Assembly (NCBI RefSeq): GCF_023091745.1
Contig: NC_068921.1
Location: 11,984,001 to 12,048,000, forward strand
Length of the DNA: 64,000 nt
Reading direction: 5' to 3'
From: Budorcas taxicolor
Taxonomy: Eukaryota; Chordata; Mammalia; Artiodactyla; Bovidae
Shown: one piece after another, positions 55,509 to 64,000 of the stretch
How positions within the stretch are numbered: position 1 is the stretch's first letter
Layout of the letters: each line of letters opens with the position of its first letter
The notes under the pieces: generated by a model
The model's input: only the letters and a program-made list of their open reading frames with translations
Told to the model about the DNA's origin: nothing
The model's database searches: none
Position numbers and translations under genes: made by a program

Positions 55509-55742
55509 TGCTGCTGTTGTGTAGTCACTGAGTCATGTCTGACTCTTTTTCAACCCCCTGGACTGTAGCCCACCAGGCTCCTCTGTCCATGGAATTTCCC
55601 AGGCAAGAATACTGGAATGGCTTGTGATTTCCTTCTGCAGAGGATATTCCTGACCCAGGGACTGAACCTGAGTCTCCTGGATTAGCAGATGGATTCTTTA
55701 CCATCAAGTCACCTGGGAAGGCCAAGATTACTTGGGAAGGCC
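55509..55742 (-). mobile_element. Bov-tA SINE with TSD and junction duplication
   Basis: Antisense full copy. Perfect 13-bp duplication aagattacttctt at 55496-55508 and 55743-55755. The last 20 bases before the right TSD are a repeat of the SINE head and the start of the TSD. Confidence 0.92.
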
Positions 55743-55751
55743 AAGATTACT
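55714..55751. repeat. 19-bp perfect tandem duplication at a SINE junction
   Basis: tgggaaggccaagattact occurs at 55714-55732 and again at 55733-55751 with no difference. It spans the SINE 5' end and the target duplication, so it arose after insertion. Confidence 0.93.
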
Positions 55752-55755
55752 TCTT

Positions 55756-57605
55756 CTCTTGCTGATTATATTCTCAGACAGTATGCACTGGAGATACAGC
55801 TCCATATAAAATAAGGATCTTAAATTAAAGTGGTTATGAGAGAAAGGAGTTGAAATATTTCTGTGATTTGAAAAGCAATTTCCTTAGGTTAAGCCTTTTC
55901 TAAAATATAAAAACTAAATAATGTTTCTACTTTTAATATTACTTTAAAACTCTAATACCGATGATTTTCATAATTTATAGTTATCTTTTTGTTGGATATG
56001 CACAAAACTTTAGTGAAAATTCATGGACTCTCTAAACTCATAAGCTTGTTGATTTGCTTGTCTTGGGAAGGTGGTTGCCGATTTAATTTTAGCTCCATTT
56101 AGCAGTTACTGACAACTTTGTGATCCGATGGAAGCACTACTCCTGGAGGAATATAAAAATCAACTGGCAAGTTCCTTCTGAAATTTTATAAGAAAGGAGC
56201 CCCTTACGTACGAATCCATGAGTGTCATCCCATTTGAGTACAGACTTCTTTCCAACTCTTTCCTCAAACTGAATTCCCGGTTCAAGAAGACCATTGCCAG
56301 TTTGTAACTGGGACAAGTGCGGGCTTCAACATTTCCCAGGGGTGACATGACTCCATCTTATCTGTTTTCTCAGTAATAACTCTTCCCCTTTTCTTTTGCC
56401 TTTCTCTCTTGTTAACTGCCTTTCCATTGTCTTATTTCTGAAGGACCTTGTGGTTAGGAAGCTGTCATAATTCTCCTTGGGGAGTTAGTTAAAGGCTTGA
56501 TCAAATCAGGGGCATACTGGGGCCAAACTACTTGTTTGCAAGAGATGCTTGCTAAATATTCATAGATTTTGTGAGCAGACGGTTAAACTTTTGTAGCTTT
56601 AAATCAGTCACGGAGGAGTATTTACTCCCTGAAAACTGACAAAACGATAAACTGCCCTCCCCATCCCCTATCGCCCAGAGAGCTGGCCTATCAGCCCTCT
56701 CCCGGGTATTACTCTCCACAGAGGGCTTTGCATTTTCTAAGTTGAGTGGAAATACTGTTCAAAGTCTAGATTTAAAATGAATTTCTATGGCTGGGATTTC
56801 TCTAACAGCAATAAACAAAGGAAAAATCATTAGAGGCATTACTCAGCTGTTACCACACACTCAAAGAGTAGCCCGTCTTGATGAAAACAAATTCTACTGA
56901 CCCATGACTAGGAGATACGGTGAGGAATTATTAAAAAAATTTTTTTAAAGAAGTATTGCTTTTCTGGGCCAAGAAAGATTCCCAAAGATGACATGTATGT
57001 ATACCAGTCCTATAAAATGTGTATCATTCTATAACAGTGAGCCACTGAATCAGACTATTTTCAGAATTAGTGACCAAAGTCAAGGGTGGACTATGCTGCT
57101 TAAAAAGAACAAAGAATTGCAAACCCCCACAGAAGAGCTGGAGGTAATATAGCTTGCAGAGTGAAAAACTAAACTAGAGTACCAGTTAAATAATCTTGTG
57201 GTTTCCAAAACCGAAAGTGGGCCGTAACATTCTTACCGAAATCTTAAAAAATCATAACTGTTGGACTTGTAGTTAAAACAAAACCCAGGCCTAGTTACAG
57301 CAAATGACATTTACTCATACTCTAAGCATATCTACTTTAAAAGGTCAGAGGTGCTTAATATAAACTAGTTATCTTTCCTACCTATTTTTGTCTGTGCCAC
57401 TATTTTCAAATATTCACTGTATCTATTGTATGCCACACACTCTCAACCATAAAGATCAATATGTTCCATCTCACACTGTTTCAAAGAGTCTATCAATTTT
57501 TAAAGTATATACTTAAGGAAGTATTATTGAAAGGCCCCAGAGATATTCTACTAGTAAAAATGAAGGATTCGTTTCTGATTATTGTGCTTGCTTGTGTTTG
57601 CATGT
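55756..57605. other. 1.85 kb unique intronic DNA
   Basis: No repeat recognised. A 62-codon minus frame (56160-56348) is in the VWA8 sense, but its translation does not match VWA8 and its flanks lack a good acceptor. Confidence 0.5.
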
Positions 57606-57752
57606 TCAGTGTGTGATCCTCTGTCCATGGGATTTCCCAGGCAAGAACACTGGAGTGGGTTGCTATTTCCTTCTCCAGAGGATCTTCCTGACCCAGGGAT
57701 CGAACCTGTGTCGCCTGGCAGGTGGATTCGTTACCACTGTGCCACTTGGGAT
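57606..57752 (-). mobile_element. Bov-tA SINE, 3'-truncated
   Basis: Antisense: 'ctctgtccatgggatttccc', B-box complement gggatcgaacctgtg, 'accactgtgccacttggga'. Lacks the distal Bov-A end. Confidence 0.85.
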
Positions 57753-58751
57753 AGTTTATTGTAACTAGACAATAATATTTGAAAGTTGTGATCTTTTAGC
57801 CTTTCTGCTCCCACAAGAATAGTCACCAGGAGCTTTTTTTTAGAGAAGATGATTTGCTTTCTGAGGAAAACCGTGGTGTTGTTTTAATAGCCTTCTTGGG
57901 AGGATCCGAATGTAACTAAATAAAAATATGGAGACTATGCTTTATAGAGAATACTTTACAACCTAGTCAGAAAAATTCTGCATATAACTAACCTGTGCTT
58001 CTGAAAACACGGTCTAAAAGTGGTAAATATGGATCCTTAGTAACGGGCTCTTGAGCTCCAGCTATAGTGACACTTTGAGTTTGTTGTGTTCGTTGTTTAC
58101 TACAATACAGACACACCGTACTATAAAGCAGGTAAAATTAATGAACACACGGCACATTCAGCTCAAAAAACACTTCCTTTCACAAGAAAACTATCAATGA
58201 ATGCATTAAACAAAAACTGAAACTCAAAGCAACAATGACTTTAAAGCTAATACCTCAAGAAGGCTGAAATGTATCAAAGTCATAAAGGATAGCAATCAAG
58301 TATGCAGTGGACAGAGTTGATCTAAAAGAGAAACAGTTCTTTTGATACCAGGAAAAGGAGTCAGGGAAAGATGGGGTCAATAAGTGGTGAATGGCCTGGC
58401 AGGTTGTCTGCCTGACCTTCACTGTTGACCTAAAGCAGCATCTCATGACCAGTAAGAACCATCTAAAACAGGTATGTACAAACCTCCCCTACCAGCAGAT
58501 CTGTGGCTTCTTCAAACCCCTGGAGTGTAAACCAGGCCGCTTAATTTCTGTGATGGAAAGTCAGTCCATTCGGCCACTAGATGGAGATCAGGTCACTCCG
58601 ATGTTGACACAGGGAAGCTGCTGGCAGTCAGTAAATGAGAAGCATGTTGCTGAGAGCCTAATTCTCTTTTCTCAGTACTTCTGGGGAAGGCGTTTTCCAA
58701 GCACGCAGATCAGGAGCAGATCTATGCGCAATAAAGGGTCCAGAATAAGCA
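57753..58751. other. unique intronic sequence
   Basis: 58391-58770 is open for 126 codons on the plus strand, opposite to VWA8. I recognise no domain. Otherwise nothing seen. Confidence 0.5.
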
Positions 58752-58960
58752 ACAGGCGGTGCCAGTGGTAAAGGACCCGCCTGCCAATGCAGAAGACGTA
58801 AGAGACGCAGGTTTGGCCCCCTGGGTCAGGAAGACCCCCTGGAGGAGGGCACGGCAACCCGCTCCAGTGTTCTTGCCTGCAGAGTCCCATGGACAGATGA
58901 TCCTCGCAGGCTACAGTCCATGGGGTGACAAAGAGAGATGACCCAGGCAACTTAGCGTGC
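58752..58960 (+). mobile_element. Bov-tA SINE
   Basis: 'ggcggtgccagtggtaaagg', B box aggtttggccccctgg, 'tggaggagggcacggcaacc', end 'cccaggcaacttagc'. Diverged. Confidence 0.88.
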
Positions 58961-59339
58961 AGCACAATGAGCAAGAGGCTGAAGGATCTATTAAGAAGGT
59001 AGTTGTAAAATTCCTATTTTTGCTTAAGTATATATTTTCAGTATCAACAAAATGTATCATGGAACATCGGAGATGGAAGGAGAACACTGGATAACATCTA
59101 CTCTCATTTTCCAAATGGAACTATCATTCCATTCTGAATCATGTAACTTTATTACTGAATAAATCTTATTTCTATGATAGCTGAACTTTAAACTGGACAC
59201 ATAATGTTACACATTTCCCAGAAAATGTATGGTCTGTAGGAGGATCAGATACTGCCCTACCTACTATAGCAGAGTATTTTGCTTATTTCTGAGATATTAT
59301 ATGCTATACTTCTGTGCATTTCTAACTTAGGAACTATAC
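58961..59339. other. unique AT-rich sequence
   Basis: Nothing recognised. Confidence 0.5.
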
Positions 59340-59546
59340 ATGAAATTGTTCAGTTGTGTCCGACTCTTTGCAGTCCCATGGACTGTAGCCTACCAGGCTC
59401 CTCCGTCTGTGTAATATTCCAGGCAAGAGTACTAGAGTGGGTTGCCATTTCCTTCTCCAGGGGATCTTCCTGACCCAGGGATCAAACCCGGGTATCTCTT
59501 GCATTGCAGGCAGATGCTTTATCGTTTGAGCCACCAGGGAAGCCCA
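59340..59546 (-). mobile_element. Bov-tA SINE
   Basis: Antisense full copy. Flanks aggaacta (about 59329-59336) and aggaacta (59547-59554 region) are consistent with a target duplication. Confidence 0.9.
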
Positions 59547-59554
59547 GGAACTAC

Positions 59555-59969
59555 ATATATTCATTCAATAAATAGTTAGTTACATAAAGACCAATTAAAA
59601 TTGAGAGAGTTAAAAAGAATTCCATTTGTTATCAAAAAGTTTCAATTTCATGTATATGGGTGTGAGGAGAGACAAGCATATAACCTATCATGTACCAGTG
59701 ACCATGCTAAAAAGCTGGGAATACAAAGGTGCACAACAGCCACAGGAAGTCACTGGGAAGAGAAGAGCTACAAGGTTAAAACACAAACAGGGGTTAACTT
59801 CTGTAGTGGTGGAGACTAGTTATCAAAACCATGAGTGATACTCCTTCTCAAAGTTCTGTTGTGAAGGAAACTTAATTTAGGCCACAAACCTTGGCCATGG
59901 GGAAAACATGACCTCTAATCTCTGTAACACACAACAAATTGAAATAAAGCCTAAGACATTCAAACACAA
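59555..59969. other. unique or L2-like intronic sequence
   Basis: 'tattcattcaataaatagtt' and 'aaagctgggaatacaaaggt' are L2-like; the rest is unassigned. Confidence 0.45.
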
Positions 59970-60296
59970 TAGGGCTTCCCTAGTGGCTCAGCAGGGAAAG
60001 AATCTGCCTGCAATGCGGGAGACCTGGGTTCAGTCCCTGGGTTGGGAAGACCCTCTGGAGAAGGGAAAGGCTGCTGATGCTGCTAAGTCGCTTCAGTCGT
60101 GTCCAACTCTGTGCGACCCCACAGATGGCAGCCCACCAGGCTCCGCCCTCCCTAGGGTTCTCCAGGCAAGAACACTGGAGTGGGTAGGGAAAGGCTACCC
60201 ACTCCAATATTCTGGCCTGGAGCATTCCATGGACTGTATAGTCCATGGGGTCACAAAGAGTCAGACCCGACTAAGTGACTTTCACTTTCACTTTTC
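59970..60296 (+). mobile_element. Bov-tA SINE interrupted by a second SINE
   Basis: Outer copy: 59970-60072 (tagggcttccctagtggctc to gaagggaaaggct) and 60186-60296 (agggaaaggctacccactcc to the end). Both parts join at agggaaaggct. Confidence 0.93.
60073..60185 (-). mobile_element. nested Bov-A2 fragment with perfect TSD
   Basis: Antisense Bov-A monomer (gctgatgctgctaagtcgct to aagaacactggagtgggt). It sits inside the outer Bov-tA and is bounded by the perfect 11-bp duplication agggaaaggct at 60062-60072 and 60186-60196. Confidence 0.94.
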
Positions 60297-60983
60297 ATCA
60301 ATTGCTGTAATAAAAAAAGGACCTTAATTCAGACAAAGAAGAAACTAATCTTTAGCATAACAATAGAAGCAGAACCATAGTTAATTAATTTTCTAATAAC
60401 TGTTATGGATAGCAACCAACATTCAGTCTATTACTGTGATAGATCCATTGCACTTAATGACATGTTTATTTTAGAGTAATACATTTGTTTCAGCTTAATT
60501 GAATTAATATAGTCATAGCCTTTCAAAAGAATTTGAGGTTGCTGGCCTATATTTGTTTATGTTTTCAAAATGCTCCTATAAGCTAAAAAGATGTATTACT
60601 CATTCACGCATTCACAATATATGTATATTTCTTCTCTAAGGGAAATCATAAAAATAACCACATAAAATAGCAATTAATAATTAGATATCAATGGCAGTTT
60701 GTCGAAGTCTCTTATTTTGTTATTGTCTATATCACCAACTGGTTCTTTACAGAGCAACACAGTTGGCAGGAACCTACCTTTCTTTCTGCTGGATAAGAAT
60801 GAAATTTAAACAAAGAAGTTTTCCTCTGAAGGTTAAAATAAATAAATTACAGATAAAACAAATCCTTTCATAATACGGTTTAGTATTTATGGGTACACAG
60901 CCTTCCACACTGTTCACATTAGTTACAGACAGCAATCAGGTTAGGTGATGACTGAGTTACTTCTGGAGCGGTGTCTCCCTCTT
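60297..60983. other. unique AT-rich intronic sequence
   Basis: Nothing recognised. Confidence 0.5.
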
Positions 60984-61262
60984 GCTGCTGCTGCTGCTGC
61001 TGCTAAGTCGCTTCAGTCATGTCCGACTCTGTGCGACCCCATAGACGGCAGCTCACCAGGCTCCCCCATCCCTGGGATTCTCCAGGCAAGAACACCGGAG
61101 TGGGTTGCCATTTCCTTCTCCAATGCATGACAGTGAAAAGTGAAAGTGAAGTTGCTCAGTTGTGTCCGACTCCTAGCAACCCTATGGACTGCAGCCCACC
61201 AGGCTCCCCTGTCCATGGGATTTTCCAGGCAGGGGTACTGGAGTGGGGTGCCACTGCCTTCT
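60984..61262 (-). mobile_element. Bov-A2 SINE
   Basis: Full antisense dimer. (GCT)7 at 60984-61004 is its tail. Linker 'cagtgaaaagtgaaagtgaa'. The flanks ctccctctt and ccccctctt are a near-matching duplication. Confidence 0.94.
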
Positions 61263-61820
61263 CCCCCTCTTTGGTGACCTGTTCCCATATTTCCTTCTGG
61301 TGCAGATTTGAGTCTACTTATCACGACTGCTAAACTGCCATTCTCTGGAAATAAGGGAGCTGGTAAAAGCACACCTCTATGGATGCATAATTCTGCTTAT
61401 CTTCTCTAGTCTAAAGGTTTTGGCCTTATCATAATGAGCTGCGTTTAGATGCTCAGGATTTCTGTTTCCTTGGTAGCATGGGGAGATGCTGACGACAATG
61501 GCAGAAGTGAGAACGGATACAAAGGTGGAGCTGGAAACTGATTAATGCTTCAGGTAAAGAAATAAAAGCTGATGATTACATTTGCATGTTATGAGGTGGG
61601 GAACCTATATATTTAAGCACTGACAGACAAAAAAGGCACATTTTTACTTTTTCACTATGTCAAAGGATAGATTTGTCTTTTCCTGAGTCCCCACATTATT
61701 TTAGCTGTTTTAGCAAACTACATTTGAGTCTCTGGGCCAGAAGCTTCTATGACTGTGGCATCTGCAAATAATTGATAACTTAATGTGCCCCCGTAAGAGG
61801 TAAGGCCAATTCAAGCAGTA
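61263..61820. other. intronic sequence just 3' of the VWA8 exon
   Basis: No repeat recognised; includes the donor-side intron. Nothing else seen. Confidence 0.5.
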
Positions 61821-61821
61821 C

Positions 61822-62023
61822 CTGCATGTGTCTATCACCTTCTCCAATCATGTTTCTCCATTCCATGAGTGACCGCTGCAGGTGCTCAAGGCCAGTTTCC
61901 CAAAGCCGGACACGGCCTCCCATATCAACAGTGACAACACCACCTCTGCCCCACTTGGCTAGCAGTGCGTCTGTGTCCGAGATAGTAGACAGCCATGTGG
62001 TATACGGTGAGAGAGAGTCTGAC
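61822..62023 (-). CDS. VWA8: internal coding exon of VWA8 (von Willebrand factor A domain-containing 8)
   Basis: Seen: read on the minus strand, 62023 to 61822 is 202 bp, preceded by a pyrimidine stretch and an AG (62025-62024) and followed by CAG|GTACTG (donor GT at 61821-61820). One leftover base plus 67 codons stay open. The other frame I translated, frame 0, hits a stop. The peptide contains SPYTTWLSTISDTDALLAKW, GGVVTVDMGG, VRLWETGLEHLQ and SLMEWRNMIG, and ends in HMQ on a codon boundary. Family knowledge from memory: these blocks match VWA8 between its AAA+ ATPase modules and the C-terminal VWA domain. VWA8 is a roughly 1,900-residue mitochondrial protein, and its next exon should begin in phase 0. 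The first base of the exon completes a codon split with the upstream exon, which is outside the window. Inference: the transcript runs right to left and most of the window is VWA8 intron. There is no frameshift or stop, so it looks functional. The exon number is not determined. Confidence 0.86.
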
Positions 62024-62127
62024 CTGAAAAAGAATCACGGCGTTCAACTGATTGAAGCCCAGGGAATGATGCCAGTTCAGCTTGACTTACGTTCAACTTG
62101 CTGTAAAGAATTCTCATAGTTACGCAA

Positions 62128-62270
62128 CAAGAACCTGCTGTACACAGCACAAGGAATTATACTCAATGTCTTATAATAACCCATAATGGAAAAGGATCTG
62201 AAAGAGAATATATATATGTATAACATATACATACATATATATACATATGAGTGAATTTGCTGTAAAACTA
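62128..62270 (+). mobile_element. L1 3'-UTR fragment near the VWA8 acceptor
   Basis: 'ctgtacacagcacaaggaat', 'tatactcaatgtcttataat', then a (TA)-rich stretch. Antisense to VWA8, about 105 bp from the exon. Confidence 0.8.
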
Positions 62271-62336
62271 AGGGACCAACAGATTCATCTGGAAGGAAAA
62301 AAATACCTAGTTATTTACTGGTTATTTACATATTCT

Positions 62337-62583
62337 TTTAAAAATTTTTTATTTTCTTCTCGCTTTGCGTGGGCCTTCTCTGTTTGTAGCAAGCGGGGGC
62401 TACTCTCTAGTTGAGGTACATGGGCTTCTCATTGCAGTGGCTTCTCTGCTTGTGGAGCGCAGGCTCTTGAGTGCGTGAGCTTAGCTGCCCCTCGGCATGT
62501 GGGGTCTTCCCGGACTGGCGATAGAACCTGTGTCCCCTGCACTGGCAGGCGATTCTCAACCAGCGGGCTATCAGGAAAGCCCA
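62337..62583 (-). mobile_element. CHR SINE
   Basis: Antisense: 'ttctctgtttgtagcaagcg', 'cgatagaacctgtgtcccct', head 'gcgggctatcaggaaagccc'. Same sense as VWA8. Confidence 0.9.
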
Positions 62584-63205
62584 GTTTAGGGATCTTGCAT
62601 CTGTAGATCCTGGATGACATTTGCATTCACTGTCAGGAAGAAAGGAACTCTAAACCAACTCACACCTCAGACTCCTGCAGAGCTGACTCACTTCCCAGGG
62701 GTCTAAGGTCTATGCTGAAACTCAAGTCTTGTTTATGTGTTTTAACTGCATTTATTTGACATTTTGCCTTTTCTAAGTTAGATGGTTATATGGATTTATA
62801 ATAAAGAATTTATATGTTTTTTATATGTTTCATGCATATACATATTTCTAATATATACAGTCAATTCAAGGAATGCAGCTTTGCCTGTAAGAGTCAATTG
62901 CACACTTCCTTTATCTGAGTATGGCTCTCACTATACAAAAGAAACACAGATTAGAAATTCTAATTACCACTGTTGGCTTTCTAACTGGTATTTTCCCTAT
63001 AAAATAAATGGTCTAAAGAGATGGTCTGATCAGATAATTAAAACAATAAAGTATCAAGGTAGATCTGCAGGAACCACAAAACTACTATATAATAGGTAAA
63101 TTTTTATACTGAAGAAATCAAGACTACTTTAATCTTTTTATCAGTCAGCTTCAATGGATACTAAACACAGACTGACAACGCCAGCTACTCTGAGATATGG
63201 AAATC
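62584..63205. other. unique AT-rich intronic sequence
   Basis: A 105-codon plus frame (62782-63099) is low-complexity and not recognised. Confidence 0.5.
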
Positions 63206-64000
63206 TTCAGTTCAGTTCAGTTCAGTTCAGTTGCTCAGTCGTGTCCAACTCTTTGCGACCCCATGAATTGCAGCACGCCAGGCCTTTCTGTCCATCACCA
63301 ACTCCCAGAGTTCACTCAAACTCATGTCCATCGAGTCGGTGATGCCATCCAGCCATCTCATCCTCTCTCGGCCCCTTCTCCGGCCCCCAATCTCTCCCAG
63401 CATCAGAGGCTTTTCCAATGAGTCAACTCTTCGCATGAGGTGGCCAAAGTATTGGAGTTTCAGCTTTAGCATCAGTCCTTCCAAAGAACACTCAGGGCTG
63501 ATCTCCTTTAGAATGGACTGGTTGACTCTCAAGAGTCTTCTCCAACACCACAGTTCAAAAGCATCAATTCTTTGGCACTCAGCTTTCTTCACAGTCCAAC
63601 TCTCACATCCATACATGACTGGAAAAACCATAGCCTTGACTAGATGGACCTTTGTTGGCAAAGTAATGTCTCTGCTTTTTAATATGCTGTCTAGGTTGGT
63701 CATAACTTTTCTTCCAAGGAGTAAGCATCTTTGAATTTCATGGCTGGAGTCACCATCTGCAGTGATTTTGGAGCCCCAAAAAATAAAGTCTGAAACTGTT
63801 TCCACTGTTTCCCCATCTATTTCCCATGAAGTGATGGGACCAGGTGCCATGATCTTCGTTTTCTGAATGTTGAGCTTTAAGCCAACTTTTTCACTCTCCT
63901 CTTTCACTTTCATGAAGAGGCTTTTTAGTTCCTCTTCACTTTCTGCCATAACGGTGGTGTCATCTGCATATCTGAGGTTACTGGTACTTTTCCCAGCAGT
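63206..64000 (-). mobile_element. BovB LINE, 3' part; continues past the window
   Basis: Starts with (CAGTT)5 at about 63208-63232, the typical BovB 3' terminus. The minus frame 63227-63949 is open for 240 codons, from MAESEEELKSLF through LNIQKTKIMAPGPITSWEID to VAKSWTRLSN, the best-preserved BovB ORF in the window. YADD is encoded at 63970-63959. A few in-frame residues are missing around LLRVNQS (about 63520), so it is not intact. Confidence 0.95.
63208..63232 (-). repeat. (CAGTT)n at the BovB 3' end
   Basis: Five pentamers of ttcag/cagtt. RTE elements end in short tandem repeats rather than poly(A), and this marks the 3' terminus. Confidence 0.9.

Larger units (their letters stand above)
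1..61821 (-). other. VWA8: VWA8 intron 3' of the exon (continues past the left edge)
   Basis: Inferred from the exon at 61822-62023. No second exon of VWA8 could be recognised to the left: I looked on the minus strand for the segments that follow in the protein (a Gly-rich linker, then the VWA domain) and saw none. The intron would therefore exceed 61 kb, which is plausible for this very large gene. A small or divergent exon could have been missed. Confidence 0.6.
62024..64000 (-). other. VWA8: VWA8 intron 5' of the exon (continues past the right edge)
   Basis: Sequence upstream of the VWA8 acceptor site in the sense of transcription. It holds an L1 3' piece, a CHR SINE, about 0.6 kb of AT-rich single-copy DNA and a BovB copy. 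No upstream exon was recognised before the window ends. Confidence 0.65.

Noticed and set aside
56160..56348. possible additional VWA8 exon in the correct sense
   Set aside because: The translation does not resemble VWA8, and no acceptor/donor pair with matching phase could be placed.

Overview
This 64 kb window is ruminant (bovid-type) nuclear DNA and is almost entirely intronic or intergenic-style sequence. The origin is shown by dense Bov-tA and Bov-A2 SINEs, BovB (RTE-type) LINE fragments, cetartiodactyl CHR/tRNA-Glu SINEs and L1 3' ends, together with older mammalian layers (MIR, L2-like pieces, hAT-like and mariner MITEs, a MaLR-like LTR). I cannot tell cattle from other bovids by reading alone. 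There are no bacterial or viral genes, no rRNA or tRNA genes, no CRISPR array and no CpG-island promoter.

The one convincing host-gene feature is a single 202-bp coding exon on the minus strand at 61822-62023. It has consensus splice sites and an open frame of 67 codons. The peptide matches what I remember of VWA8 (von Willebrand factor A domain containing 8, formerly KIAA0564), a very large gene encoding a mitochondrial AAA+/VWA protein. On that reading, everything from 61821 down to 1 is the following (3') VWA8 intron and 62024-64000 is part of the preceding intron, with transcription running right to left.

Layout. 1-11 kb: unique intronic DNA with scattered Bov-tA copies, a short young L1 3' end (3962-4103) and a CHR SINE (6431-6727). 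11-15 kb: an L1 3' region broken by a Bov-tA, a CHR SINE with a perfect 16-bp target duplication, and a 0.7 kb BovB. 16-30 kb: SINEs, three BovB fragments (one inside a CHR SINE, one inside an older tandem duplication) and several MIRs. 30.4-32.5 kb: a cluster of retroelements made of an LTR, a degenerate L1 ORF2 block and a MaLR-like LTR. 35.6-38.5 kb: the longest BovB (2.4 kb, minus), an hAT-like MITE and a CHR SINE. 39-49 kb: BovB tails, L1 ends, a mariner hairpin MITE and about 2.4 kb of apparently single-copy DNA at 43.6-46.0 kb. 49.6-51.8 kb: a second long BovB (1.9 kb, minus) ending in a (CA)n tract that carries a Bov-tA. 52-61 kb: mostly unique sequence with single SINEs and one nested SINE pair. 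61-64 kb: the VWA8 exon, flanked by SINE, L1 and CHR pieces, and a BovB running off the right edge.

All long open frames other than the exon come from BovB reverse transcriptase, from antisense reading of BovB or SINEs, or from chance. I found no new biological system. The most useful observations are the exon, several nested or duplicated insertions whose relative order can be read from target-site duplications, and two long same-orientation BovB copies that could recombine.
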